A stretch of 64,000 bases of DNA, from contig NZ_JACGXN010000001.1 of assembly GCF_014138285.1 (NCBI RefSeq), positions 423,314 to 487,313 on the forward strand, in the 5' to 3' direction. The position numbers were made by a program, and so were the translations under genes. The DNA comes from Phyllobacterium myrsinacearum. GTDB lineage: Bacteria > Pseudomonadota > Alphaproteobacteria > Rhizobiales > Rhizobiaceae. Below, one piece after another: positions 18,675 to 26,676 of this stretch (positions within the stretch are counted from its first letter, which is position 1; the number at the start of each line of letters is the position of its first letter). The notes below the pieces were generated by a model. That model did no database searches. It worked only from the letters and a program-made list of their open reading frames with translations, and was not told the origin of the DNA.

Positions 18675-19316
18675 ATGTACAGGCCACCTGCATTTCGGGA
18701 AGACCGTCTCGACGTCATGCACGACCTCATCCGCAAGCACCCGCTGGCAATGCTGGTAACCGGCGGCGAGCATGGCTTGATGGCGAACCTCATTCCCTTC
18801 GAGATCGATCCGGGCGCGTCGTCAAACGGAACCTTGAGGGCCCATCTGGCCAAGGCCAATGACCAGGTTGCGGCATTGCAGGCGGGCGCCGAGGCGATGA
18901 TCATTTTTCAGGGACCGAACACCTATGTGACGCCTTCATGGTACGCGACCAAGCGCGAACACGGAAAGGTTGTGCCCACCTGGAATTATGTGGTTGTACA
19001 GGCGTGGGGCACTCCGCATGTCGAGGATGGTGCCGACTGGCTGCGCCGTCAGATCGGCAGCCTGACGCGCACCCATGAGGCGGGCCGCGCGCAGCCATGG
19101 TCGGTCGAGGACGCACCCGACAATTTCATTGCGGGCCAGATCAAGGGCATTATCGGTATTGAGATCCCGATCACGCGCATTGAAGGCAAATGGAAGGTCA
19201 GCCAGAACAGGGCTGAAGCGGATCGAACCGGTGTCGCGGACGGTTTGCGGCGGGAAGGTCCGGAATCGGAAGCCATGGCGCGTATCGTCGATGAACGCGG
19301 AAAGCCCGGCGGCTGA
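18675..19316 (+). CDS. PaiB-family FMN-binding protein
   Basis: 213 residues from the ATG at 18675, with TTGGAG upstream. It begins MYRPPAFREDRLDVMHDLIRKHPLA, the hallmark of the PaiB/FMN_bind_2 family, and has P-T-W-N-Y-V-V-V-Q-A-W-G near the flavin site. The C-terminal IKGIIGIEIPITRIEGKWKVSQNR is also typical. Bacillus PaiB was described as a negative regulator of sporulation and protease genes; the fold is a split-barrel flavin reductase, so the true role here is open. It precedes a phosphotransferase gene by 21 bp, suggesting an operon. Confidence 0.85.
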   Translation: MYRPPAFREDRLDVMHDLIRKHPLAMLVTGGEHGLMANLIPFEIDPGASSNGTLRAHLAKANDQVAALQAGAEAMIIFQGPNTYVTPSWYATKREHGKVVPTWNYVVVQAWGTPHVEDGADWLRRQIGSLTRTHEAGRAQPWSVEDAPDNFIAGQIKGIIGIEIPITRIEGKWKVSQNRAEADRTGVADGLRREGPESEAMARIVDERGKPGG

Positions 19317-19337
19317 TAAGGTCCACCTGCCCTGACC

Positions 19338-20243
19338 ATGCACAAGCCTGACATTTCGCTGACCGCCATCATAGCCAAACTTCGGCAACTGACCGGCGAA
19401 ACCATTGTGTTGATTCCGATCAGCGAGGGTGAGGATTCGCGCGCATTCCGCTACGACCATGCCGCAGGGAGCTTTGTCGTCCGCGTCAACCGGTCGATCG
19501 ACGGATTTGCCAAGGATGCATTTGTCTGGAAGCATTTCTCATCGGCAGCTTTACCCATTCCGGCCGTTGTGGACTACGGCATGCTGGAGGACGGTAATGC
19601 CTATTGCATCTCGCAAATGGCAAAAGGCTTCACCCTCCAGGAACTGTCGCCCCAGCAATTGCCGCCGGTTCTTGAGCCGGTTGCCGATATAATGGCCGCT
19701 ATCGCGCGGTCCGACATCGGCTCGACGCATGGCTACGGCCCTTTCGATGCGGGGGGCAATGGCCGAGACGCTACCTGGCAGGCATTTTTGTCGGCCGTGT
19801 CCGCCTATGACTGGAGCCGCGTGGCCGGCTTTCCCGGCGCCGGCCGGATCGATGACCTTGTCAGACACTGCATGACATTAATTCCGTCCTGTCCCAATAT
19901 TCGAGCGCTCGTTCATGCAGATTTCGGATCGAACAACGTCCTGACGGACGGACGTCGCATTACCGGCGTCATCGACTGGTCGGAAGCGATATATGGCGAT
20001 CCGCTCTATGAGGTCGCCAATATCCTGTTCTGGCGACCGTGGCTGGAGTGCATGGAACAGCAGGCACGATATTTCGAGGCGTTTCGGCCGGACCTCGTCC
20101 GGAACCAAAACGTACTGGCTTGTTATCAGCTTCGCATCGGAATGCAGCAGATCCATGAAAGTGCCATTGATGGTGCACTCGCGGATGCAGGCTGGGCGCT
20201 TGAGCGGTGCCGTGTCATCGAAAGCACCCTACGACAAGGATAA
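19338..20243 (+). CDS. Aminoglycoside phosphotransferase (APH)-family kinase
   Basis: 301 residues with the APH/choline-kinase fold. The N-lobe has V-L-I-P-I-S-E-G-E-D-S-R-A-F-R-Y. The catalytic Brenner-type motif is H-A-D-F-G-S-N-N, and the Mg2+-binding motif is I-T-G-V-I-D-W-S-E-A-I-Y-G-D-P. Overall layout recalls hygromycin-B 4-O-kinase-like proteins. As most chromosomal members have unknown small-molecule substrates, antibiotic resistance should not be assumed. It starts 21 bp after the PaiB-like gene. Confidence 0.8.
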   Translation: MHKPDISLTAIIAKLRQLTGETIVLIPISEGEDSRAFRYDHAAGSFVVRVNRSIDGFAKDAFVWKHFSSAALPIPAVVDYGMLEDGNAYCISQMAKGFTLQELSPQQLPPVLEPVADIMAAIARSDIGSTHGYGPFDAGGNGRDATWQAFLSAVSAYDWSRVAGFPGAGRIDDLVRHCMTLIPSCPNIRALVHADFGSNNVLTDGRRITGVIDWSEAIYGDPLYEVANILFWRPWLECMEQQARYFEAFRPDLVRNQNVLACYQLRIGMQQIHESAIDGALADAGWALERCRVIESTLRQG

Positions 20244-20285
20244 GACACGCGAGAAAACTGATGATCAACGTCTGGCTTGGCCCAT

Positions 20286-21389
20286 TCAAGCGGCCATGGA
20301 CGCCAGTTCTATGCGGTTACGGCCAAGACGCTTGGCCCGGTAAAGCGCTACATCCGCCTCTTCGATCAAATCCGTCAGTGATTGATGCTGCGATGTGAAG
20401 GTGGAAACGCCGGCGCTCACCGTCACATGCGCCTGCGTCCGACCGAAATCGAAGAAGGTCTCGTTGACACGCCGCCGGATGGCCTCGGCCATCGCCATGG
20501 CCTCACCTGCATCCGCCGTCGGCATCAGGATCGCGATCTCCTCCCCGCCATAGCGGGCCACGAGATCGGCCTTGCGCACCAGCGAGCGGATAATGGTGGA
20601 AATTTCGATGAGCACCAGATCACCATTGGAATGGCCCCAATGATCATTGATGCTCTTGAACGAGTCGATATCGATCATAACAAGCGAAAAGACCTCTCCC
20701 CCGGTTGATGCCGCCTTGCGAAAGGTGCGCCGCGCTACGCGATCGAACAGCCGCCGATTGGCAAGATTGGTCAACGGGTCCGTATGGGCGTCCACTTCCA
20801 ATGTCTTCACACGATCAACGCGCAAGCGTTCACGATGAAGGAACATGGAGATCAGAATGATCCCGGTAACGCTGAGCGTCAGCATCGGCAGGGCCATGCG
20901 CTGGAAAATCGGCATCGCCCGTTCGAATGGCAGAACAAAAATGCTCAGGGTGTAGAGCGGGACGGTCAGGCCGAGAATAACGAAATGCTTCCAGGAATAA
21001 ACCTTCGGCCGATAGACCAGCGTGAATATCAGGCTGATCGATCCGATGATCAGAATGCCGACAACACCGGCATAAACGCCGCTGCCACCAATAAGAATGC
21101 GGGAAATAATTGTTAAAGTTGTAGATACCAACACTGCAACCACGCCGCCGAACGGGGCACTGAGAGCCAGCAGTATCGAGCGCGCATCGACAATAATTCC
21201 GTCATCGATAATAACAGGATCAAGCATGGAAATGACGGCTGAACACCCGAACAGCAAGCCAACCATCAGACTGCGGGTCATGGGTCCATGGAAAGCGCGA
21301 ATGATCGAGCCATAGGCCATGCTGACCAGCGCAACCAGGCCAAGACGGTGGACGAGATCCGACACGACGGGGAAATATTCAGCGTACAC
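20286..21389 (-). CDS. Membrane-bound GGDEF diguanylate cyclase (5TMR-LYT-like sensor)
   Basis: 367 residues making the second messenger c-di-GMP at the inner membrane. Residues about 8-185 contain six or so membrane helices, including S-A-P-F-G-G-V-V-A-V and I-L-I-G-G-S-G-V-Y-A-G, typical of the 5TM-5TMR_LYT sensor. The GGDEF domain occupies about 200-365: D-P-L-T-N-L-A-N-R-R, active site G-G-E-E-I at 281-285, and an intact inhibitory I-site R272-K-A-D275. So it should be an active, product-inhibited cyclase. The start is GTG with GAGGTTG upstream. Confidence 0.9.
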   Translation of the reverse strand: MYAEYFPVVSDLVHRLGLVALVSMAYGSIIRAFHGPMTRSLMVGLLFGCSAVISMLDPVIIDDGIIVDARSILLALSAPFGGVVAVLVSTTLTIISRILIGGSGVYAGVVGILIIGSISLIFTLVYRPKVYSWKHFVILGLTVPLYTLSIFVLPFERAMPIFQRMALPMLTLSVTGIILISMFLHRERLRVDRVKTLEVDAHTDPLTNLANRRLFDRVARRTFRKAASTGGEVFSLVMIDIDSFKSINDHWGHSNGDLVLIEISTIIRSLVRKADLVARYGGEEIAILMPTADAGEAMAMAEAIRRRVNETFFDFGRTQAHVTVSAGVSTFTSQHQSLTDLIEEADVALYRAKRLGRNRIELASMAA

Positions 21390-21702
21390 TTACCAACCTC
21401 AATTCCACTTCGTGCGACCCTAGCGTTTCCGGGCTAATTTCGTGCGAAGGACATCCCTAAAAATTGAACTATCGGGCCGTATAGCACGGAAATTCTACCA
21501 CAGGTTGTATTTTTTGATGATTCTTGACGACACGATTTCAAATATGAATATACACGAAACCGCATCTGGCGCCTTCCGCGGCGGAAAACTCATCAAGTTT
21601 GGTATCCGGTTTCAAATCCGGCGGCATTTTTGAAACGAACATTCTGTCGGATCGAGAAACCAACGCCTAGACTGATCTCCATTCTTGAAAAGGATCAGGG
21701 CA
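21390..21702. other. Intergenic region with a candidate promoter
   Basis: A 313-bp gap, more AT-rich than its surroundings, between the divergent cyclase and the small protein gene. TTGACG at 21524-21529 and AATATA at 21547-21552 (17-bp spacing) could be a sigma-70-type promoter for the rightward genes. A small palindrome TTCCGCGGCGGAA follows at about 21573. No gene or RNA was recognised. Confidence 0.3.
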
Positions 21703-21897
21703 ATGCTGGCACATCAGGCTGAAATCATCGACCTCGGAGCCTACAGGCAGGCGAAAACCAATGTCCCGCAGGCCGAGCAGCCAAAGCAACAGAGCGCGAC
21801 CTCCTATCCCATGTTTCCCTTTGCGTGGATTGCCATGCCCATCTCGTTTGTCCCCGTTGTCTTCTACACCCCGTTTCCGCATGAGGCGCATTCTTGA
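21703..21897 (+). CDS. Small hypothetical protein, coupled to XRE-cupin regulator
   Basis: 64 residues from the ATG at 21703 (MLAHQAEIIDLGAYRQAKT). The N-terminal half is polar and Gln-rich; the C-terminal half (YPMFPFAWIAMPISFVPVVFYTPFP) is hydrophobic and proline-rich and could form one membrane-inserting segment. Its stop overlaps the TTG start of the next gene, indicating translational coupling. Family unknown. The segment E-I-I-D-L-G-A-Y-R occurs in many small rhizobial proteins. Confidence 0.5.
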   Translation: MLAHQAEIIDLGAYRQAKTNVPQAEQPKQQSATSYPMFPFAWIAMPISFVPVVFYTPFPHEAHS

Positions 21898-22526
21898 CGA
21901 CACTTGCTCTGGACGAGAATTTTCAAACTGGCGCTTATAGTGAGAATAGTGATCCGGCCAACGACCTGCCGGCGATCCTCGGCCGGAATCTGCGTCGGTT
22001 GCGCACACGGCAGGGCCACTCACTCGAACGGCTGGCCAAACTTGCAGGCGTGAGCCGGGCCATGCTCAGCCAGATTGAAACGGGCAAAAGCGCGCCGACC
22101 GTGAGCATTCTCTGGAAGATTGCCACCGCGCTTGGCGTACCCTTCGCCACCTTGCTCGACAGCCAGCGTGTGCAGGGCACCGTCGTACTGCGCCGCGACA
22201 AAGCCAAAATCCTTGGCCTCGCTGGCGGACGGTTCACGTCGCGTGCACTCTTCCCCTTTGACGGGGAACGCAAGGTCGAATTTTACGAACTGAGGATAGG
22301 TGCGGGTCATCTGGAACGGGCGGATGCCCATGCACCCGGCACGATCGAAAATCTCGTTCTGGTCAAAGGCCGGGTCGAGATCAGGACCGGCCAGGAACCG
22401 GCGACTGTTCTTGAGGAAGGAGACGCCATCCTGTTTGAAGCGGATGCACCTCACAGCTATCGCAATCTGACGGAAAGCGAAGCTGTGATCTATCTCGTCA
22501 TGACCTACGTCGAAACCGTGGGCTAA
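21894..22526 (+). CDS. XRE-family regulator with C-terminal cupin domain
   Basis: 210 residues. The HTH_XRE domain spans about residues 30-85 (LGRNLRRLRTRQGHSLERLAKLAGVSRAMLSQIETGKSAPTVSILWKIATAL), followed by a cupin_2 sensor domain (HAPGTIENLVLVKGRVEIRTG, EEGDAILFEADAPHSYRN) ending near residue 205. Such proteins regulate small-molecule or amino-acid metabolism genes, including SutR/PuuR-like members. I chose the TTG at 21894, with GAGGCG upstream and overlapping the stop of the small gene. No obvious target gene is adjacent; the Met-rich gene converges on it. Confidence 0.85.
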   Translation: MTTLALDENFQTGAYSENSDPANDLPAILGRNLRRLRTRQGHSLERLAKLAGVSRAMLSQIETGKSAPTVSILWKIATALGVPFATLLDSQRVQGTVVLRRDKAKILGLAGGRFTSRALFPFDGERKVEFYELRIGAGHLERADAHAPGTIENLVLVKGRVEIRTGQEPATVLEEGDAILFEADAPHSYRNLTESEAVIYLVMTYVETVG

Positions 22527-22550
22527 ATGAAAAGAGCCGGCAATGCCGGC
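22526..22550 (-). terminator. Terminator of the Met-rich protein gene
   Basis: Stem GCCGGC / GCCGGC (22536-22541 and 22545-22550) with a 3-nt loop. In the minus direction it is followed by TCTTTTCATT, about 35 bp past the Met-rich gene's stop. It also lies 10 bp past the stop of the convergent regulator. Confidence 0.65.
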
Positions 22551-22584
22551 CCTCGTATCGGATATGTGCCGGGAGAGCCGCAGC

Positions 22585-22923
22585 TCAGCCCATCTTGCAC
22601 ATCATCATTGGCATGCCGCCGCACGACATCATCATGGGCATGCCCATGTTCATCATGGCGGTCATGCGATCGCAGCAATCCTTCATCATTTCCATCGACA
22701 TGCCGTCCATCGGCATCATTTCGCAGACCATGCCGGTCGGCGTCATCTTGCAGGTCATGGTGCACATCATCATGGGCATGCCCATTGGCATCATTCCACC
22801 CATCATCTGCATTGGCATCATGCCATTCATCATTGGCATCTGCATTGGCATCATTCCGCCCATCATTGGCATAGGCATCATGTTGTTCATCATCGGCATC
22901 GGCATCTGCATGGCAGGGTTCAT
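22585..22923 (-). CDS. Methionine-rich, cysteine-containing small protein
   Basis: 112 residues, of which about 52 are Met and 7 Cys. The start is ATG 22923, with GGAGAATGTG immediately upstream. The N-terminal two thirds are repeats of M-P-M-M and G-G-M-M-P-M. The C-terminal third has M-C-T-M-T-C-K-M, V-C-E-M-M, K-D-C-C-D-R-M and M-C-K-M-G. There is no signal peptide. Met/Cys clusters like these bind soft metals such as Cu(I) or Ag(I) in CopK/CusF/Ctr-type proteins, so metal storage or methionine/redox buffering are possible, but this is inference. A good ribosome-binding site and terminator support a real gene. Confidence 0.7.
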   Translation of the reverse strand: MNPAMQMPMPMMNNMMPMPMMGGMMPMQMPMMNGMMPMQMMGGMMPMGMPMMMCTMTCKMTPTGMVCEMMPMDGMSMEMMKDCCDRMTAMMNMGMPMMMSCGGMPMMMCKMG

Positions 22924-23063
22924 CACATTCTCCGGAAACTATGTTGCGGCGCTTGATTGCCACCGTTGACGTGGCTCTAACCCCTGATTTATCGCACCGC
23001 AACATGGATACGGGCCTGTGCCGACGTTTCCTCCGCGCTCGCGAACAGAGCGTTCACGAAAGC

Positions 23064-23098
23064 AGAAAATCCCGATATTTCCTGGTGTTTTACGGGAT
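23064..23098 (-). terminator. Possible terminator of the peptide ABC operon
   Basis: On the minus strand, ATCCCG and CGGGAT flank a 17-nt loop and are followed by TTTTCTGCTTT, just downstream of the last ATPase gene. A second short stem, CCCGTCT / AGACGGG (23106-23123), overlaps that gene's 3' end. The loop is long, so confidence is moderate to low. Confidence 0.35.
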
Positions 23099-23100
23099 CA

Positions 23101-23886
23101 TCATGCCCGTCTTTGCAGACGGGGCACGGCATCAATCAGAACCCGGGTTGCTTCCGCCCGAGGGGCGGCAAGAACCCGTTCTGTCTCGCCGCTTTCGACA
23201 ATGCGCCCCTCGTCCAGCACGACCATGCGATCGGCTATGGCCCGGACCACGGCAAGGTCGTGGGAAATGAAGAGATAGGACACGCCGGTTTCCTCCTGCA
23301 GATCGAGCAGGAGATTGAGGATTTGCGCCCGAACCGAAACATCCAGCGCCGATACAGGCTCGTCCAGCACGATCAGATCGGGTGTGGTGGCAATCGCCCG
23401 GGCAATGGCAATGCGCTGACGCTGACCGCCGGAAAGCTCGAGCGGGCTGCGCTGCATCAGATCGGGGCTCAATCCCACCCGTTCGAGCGCATTGGCGATA
23501 ACCGCGCCATAGCGTTCGCGGGGAGCCAGATCATGCAACCGCAGCGGGTCTTCCAGAATGCGCTTGACGGTGGCACGCGGATTGAAAGCTGCGAGCGGAT
23601 CCTGAAACACCATCTGGAACCTTGGTCGCAGCAGCCGCAAGGCTTCGCCCCGCAGCGTCGTTATATCATGCCCGCACAGGTGGATTGATCCGGAATCCGG
23701 ATTGCTCAGCCGCATGACAAGCCGTGCGAGCGTCGTTTTACCCGAACCCGACGCCCCGACCAGCGCCAGCGTTTCACCGCGCTTCAGGGTAAAGCGGATA
23801 TCCTTCAGGCCCGATGCACTGCGTTCGCCAAAGCGCTTGGCCACATCCTTCAAATCAAGAACAATGGAATTGTCAGTTTCACTCAT
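23101..23886 (-). CDS. Peptide/oligopeptide ABC transporter ATPase (DppF/OppF-like)
   Basis: 261-residue ABC ATPase of the peptide/nickel class. Walker A is L-V-G-A-S-G-S-G-K-T-T-L, the Q-loop lies in F-Q-D-P-L-A-A-F-N-P-R, the signature is L-S-G-G-Q-R-Q-R-I, and Walker B is D-L-I-V-L-D-E-P-V-S-A-L-D. The R-F-Q-M-V-F-Q-D-P block is typical of the OppF/DppF half. It is the last gene in a tightly overlapping operon: each start overlaps the preceding stop by 4 bp (ATGA). It pairs with the OppD-like ATPase encoded just upstream to power the two permeases. Confidence 0.92.
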   Translation of the reverse strand: MSETDNSIVLDLKDVAKRFGERSASGLKDIRFTLKRGETLALVGASGSGKTTLARLVMRLSNPDSGSIHLCGHDITTLRGEALRLLRPRFQMVFQDPLAAFNPRATVKRILEDPLRLHDLAPRERYGAVIANALERVGLSPDLMQRSPLELSGGQRQRIAIARAIATTPDLIVLDEPVSALDVSVRAQILNLLLDLQEETGVSYLFISHDLAVVRAIADRMVVLDEGRIVESGETERVLAAPRAEATRVLIDAVPRLQRRA

Positions 23887-24689
23887 GGCAGGTTCAGGCT
23901 GTCAGGGTTGATTTCGACAAGCCGCCTTTGCCGTGGTGTGTCGAGTGACAGGTGCGCTCCGATCAGGGCTTTCGTGTAGGAATGCGTGGGTTTGCCCAGC
24001 ACATCTGCGGCGGCACCCAGTTCGACAAGTTGCCCCTTGTAGAGAACCCCGATCTGGTCCGCTCGCTCGGAAGCCAGTGCGATATCGTGCGTCACGAACA
24101 GCAATGTCAGCCCATCTTCGCGCACCAGCTCATCCAGCAGGTTGACGATATGGCGCTGTACCACCGTATCGAGCGCACTGGTCAACTCGTCGGCGATGAT
24201 CAGGGACGGATTAGCTGCCAATGCCAGCGCTAGAGCGATGCGCTGGCGCTGCCCACCAGAGAATTCGTGCGGATAGCTGTTGAGGCGCGACAGCGCTTTG
24301 GGGATGCGCACCCGGTCCATAAGGTCAGCGGCGCGGACGCGCGCGGCGATCCAGCTCGTGTCCTCATGCGCCCGGATGACCTCGGCAATCTGATCACCGA
24401 CCTTGATGACCGGATCAAGGCTGCCGCCCGGATCCTGAAATACCACACCAATATCCTGGCCAAGGCGCGGCCGCACAGATGCACCGGGGAAGCTGATCGA
24501 GCCAGTCTGGCGCGCCTGCTTCGGCAAAAGACCGGCAACGGCCATAGCCAGGGTGGATTTTCCTGAACCACTCTCGCCGATCAAAGCCAGCCGCCCGCCC
24601 CTGATAAGGTCGAGCGAGACATCCGCAAGGGCAATCGTCTCGCCGTAAGAAACACCCAGATTCTCGACACGCAGGAACGCTTCGCTCAT
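23883..24689 (-). CDS. Peptide ABC transporter ATPase (DppD/OppD-like)
   Basis: 268 residues from the ATG at 24689 (MSEAFLRVENLGVSYG). The frame stays open some 220 codons further upstream, but that part is the antisense-free shadow of the permease gene and has no domain character. Walker A is L-I-G-E-S-G-S-G-K-S-T-L, the Q-loop V-V-F-Q-D-P-G-G-S-L-D-P, the signature F-S-G-G-Q-R-Q-R-I, and Walker B S-L-I-I-A-D-E-L-T-S-A-L-D. The C-terminal G-A-A-A-D-V-L-G-K-P-T-H-S-Y-T-K-A-L-I is typical of OppD. It overlaps both neighbours by 4 bp. Confidence 0.92.
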   Translation of the reverse strand: MSEAFLRVENLGVSYGETIALADVSLDLIRGGRLALIGESGSGKSTLAMAVAGLLPKQARQTGSISFPGASVRPRLGQDIGVVFQDPGGSLDPVIKVGDQIAEVIRAHEDTSWIAARVRAADLMDRVRIPKALSRLNSYPHEFSGGQRQRIALALALAANPSLIIADELTSALDTVVQRHIVNLLDELVREDGLTLLFVTHDIALASERADQIGVLYKGQLVELGAAADVLGKPTHSYTKALIGAHLSLDTPRQRRLVEINPDSLNLP

Positions 24690-25504
24690 GGCTGGGGCAG
24701 CCCTTCCCTGCGTGATAATCCGCGTCCGATCAGGTGAACACTGAGAACCGTCACCACCAGCGCCAGGCCCGGCACGATGGAAAGATAAGGCGCGGAACGC
24801 AAAACCGTGCGGCCTTCGGCAATCATGCTGCCCCAGGTTACCCGGTTGGGATCGCCGAAGCCAAGAAATGACAGCGCCGCTTCGATGAGGATAGCCGCCG
24901 CCACGGAAATGGCAGCCAGAGAAGCCGCAGGACCAAAGGCATTCGGCAGAATTTCGCGAAAGGCGATGTCCAGCGGCCGCATGCCGAGCGTCCGGGCGGC
25001 AGCCACGAAATCGCGCTCGCGCAACGAAAGGACCTCCGCCCGTGTAACCCGTGCCGCCTGCGTCCAGGTGCCAAGACTGATGGCCAGAATGAGAGTCGGG
25101 ATGCTTGGTCCTGTCACGCTGATTGTTGCCAGCGCCAGCAGGAAACCCGGAACCGTCTGAAATGCCTCGGTGATCCGCATCAGGATGGCGTCGGCAATAC
25201 CGCCGAGAAATCCGGCCAATGTGCCGACAAAACTGCCGATGATGAGCGATGCTGCAGCCGAGAAGAACGCAACCAGCAGTGTCGTGCGCGTGCCGTAGAG
25301 GAGTTCGGACAGAACGTCGCGACCGAGACGATCCGTGCCCAGCCAATACGCCTCCGATGCAAAGGGCCGGAGCAAGGGTTCACCAACGATGGCGAGCGGA
25401 TCACCCCGGACAATCCATGGGGCGAGCAAAGCCATGAGCACAAGTGCCAGAAGCAGCACGAGGCCGGCACGCCCTTCGAGGTTGAGACGCCGCCAGATCG
25501 TCAT
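24686..25504 (-). CDS. Peptide ABC transporter permease (DppC-like)
   Basis: 272-residue inner-membrane permease with about six helices. The N-terminal L-L-L-A-L-V-L-M-A-L-L-A-P-W-I matches OppC/DppC; G-T-D-R-L-G-R-D-V-L-S-E-L-L-Y-G-T-R-T-T is the family hallmark. The EAA cytoplasmic loop appears as L-R-E-R-D-F-V-A-A-A-R-T-L-G-M-R-P, which contacts the ATPase. The start overlaps the stop of the DppB-like gene by 4 bp. Confidence 0.92.
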   Translation of the reverse strand: MTIWRRLNLEGRAGLVLLLALVLMALLAPWIVRGDPLAIVGEPLLRPFASEAYWLGTDRLGRDVLSELLYGTRTTLLVAFFSAAASLIIGSFVGTLAGFLGGIADAILMRITEAFQTVPGFLLALATISVTGPSIPTLILAISLGTWTQAARVTRAEVLSLRERDFVAAARTLGMRPLDIAFREILPNAFGPAASLAAISVAAAILIEAALSFLGFGDPNRVTWGSMIAEGRTVLRSAPYLSIVPGLALVVTVLSVHLIGRGLSRREGLPQP

Positions 25505-26481
25505 CGGCCGAGCCTGACGCGTGGATCGAGTTTGCCATAGGCCAGATCAACCAGCAGATTGGCAATAATGACCGTTATGGCACTGCACAGGATAACACCC
25601 AGCAGCAACGGGGTATCGCGCCGGGAGACGGCTTCCGCCGCCAGCCGCCCAAACCCCGGAATGGCAAAAACGCTTTCGACCACCACACTGCCGCCCAGCA
25701 TGACCGCCGCCTGCAGGCCGAGCATGGTGATGACAGGCAGGACCGCATTGCGCGCCACATGCCGCCAGACGACGCGGCCATGGCTGAGGCCGCGCGCTTT
25801 CAGGCCGGTGACGAAGGGATCGCGCCAGACCTCGCTCATGCGGTCGCGCATCAGCCTGAGATAGAGCGCGAGATAAACCATGGCGAGCGAGGCGACCGGC
25901 AGGACCAGATGCGTAGCGATATCCGCCATACGCGCCCATCCGATCTTGCCTGATGCAATTGTCTCGATACCGCCCACCGGCAACCAGCGCAGATCCACCG
26001 CGAAGATGACGATGAGCACCAGTCCCAGCCAGAAGCCGGGAACCGCATAAAGCGCCAGCGAACCGATAGAGAGAGAACGGTCCCGCAGGGAGCCAGGTTT
26101 TGCACCGGCAATCACGCCGAGCAGCGAACCGAGGAAGAAGGCCAGCGCGGTGGCAATACCCATCAGCAGAAGGGTTACAGGCAGCCGCTCGACGATGACC
26201 GACAACACCGGACGTTGAAAGGCCGTCGACCAACCGAGATCACCATGACCAAGCGCCGAGACATAGGCGATGAAGCGATGGAACGGCCCCTGGTCGAGCC
26301 CCCATGCCTGACGCAGCTGCGCCAACTGGTCGGCATCCATTCCGCCGGACCGCGCGACATAGGAGTCTACCGCGTCACCCGACGCCGCCTCCAGCAGCAG
26401 AAAACTGCCAACCAGCACGACGGCTAAAACCGGAATCGCACCCAAAAGGCGTTTCAGGAAAAAGGATGCGAGTGGCGGCAA
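25501..26481 (-). CDS. Peptide ABC transporter permease (DppB-like)
   Basis: 326-residue permease with the OppB/DppB layout: first helix L-L-G-A-I-P-V-L-A-V-V-L-V, a periplasmic loop ending G-D-L-G-W-S, then five helices. The EAA loop is T-G-L-K-A-R-G-L-S-H-G-R-V-V-W-R-H-V-A-R-N. The start is TTG 26481, with GGAGCTGTT upstream; no ATG lies near. It follows the binding-protein gene by 195 bp, so the transporter may have an internal promoter or be read through from the binding protein. Confidence 0.9.
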   Translation of the reverse strand: MPPLASFFLKRLLGAIPVLAVVLVGSFLLLEAASGDAVDSYVARSGGMDADQLAQLRQAWGLDQGPFHRFIAYVSALGHGDLGWSTAFQRPVLSVIVERLPVTLLLMGIATALAFFLGSLLGVIAGAKPGSLRDRSLSIGSLALYAVPGFWLGLVLIVIFAVDLRWLPVGGIETIASGKIGWARMADIATHLVLPVASLAMVYLALYLRLMRDRMSEVWRDPFVTGLKARGLSHGRVVWRHVARNAVLPVITMLGLQAAVMLGGSVVVESVFAIPGFGRLAAEAVSRRDTPLLLGVILCSAITVIIANLLVDLAYGKLDPRVRLGR

Positions 26482-26608
26482 AACAGCTCCGACGGGTCAT
26501 GCGAATGGAGTGGGACACTAGAGCGAATGAGACAGGAAGACAAACGGGTTTGTTTTCGTCAACAGCAGTCCTCGTCCTTGGTGATCAACCGTCCTGTCCT
26601 CTCTTCGA

Positions 26609-26626
26609 TGTCCCTCATGGCGAGCT
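26609..26626. repeat. Fragment of interspersed repeat B
   Basis: TCCCTCATGGCGAGCT (26611-26626) matches one arm of the element at 29541-29717. It sits in the 195-bp gap between the binding-protein and permease genes and lacks a partner arm, so it is a decayed or partial copy. Confidence 0.45.
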
Positions 26627-26676
26627 GCAACCATGACGGATACGGAGGCTTTACGATAAAATGAGGCCCTCCGCCC

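Noticed and set aside
19338-20243. Antibiotic-resistance kinase
   Set aside because: The APH fold is real, but chromosomal members mostly act on other substrates and no mobile context is present, so resistance was not called.
22543-22956. His-rich frame on the plus strand opposite the Met-rich gene
   Set aside because: It is the antisense reading of ATG-rich codons (CAT repeats), has no ribosome-binding site, and the minus-strand frame has one plus a terminator.
24690-25346. Long upstream open extension of the DppD-like gene
   Set aside because: Open by chance within the permease gene; the family start MSEAFLRVENL at 24689 overlaps the upstream stop in the usual ATGA manner.
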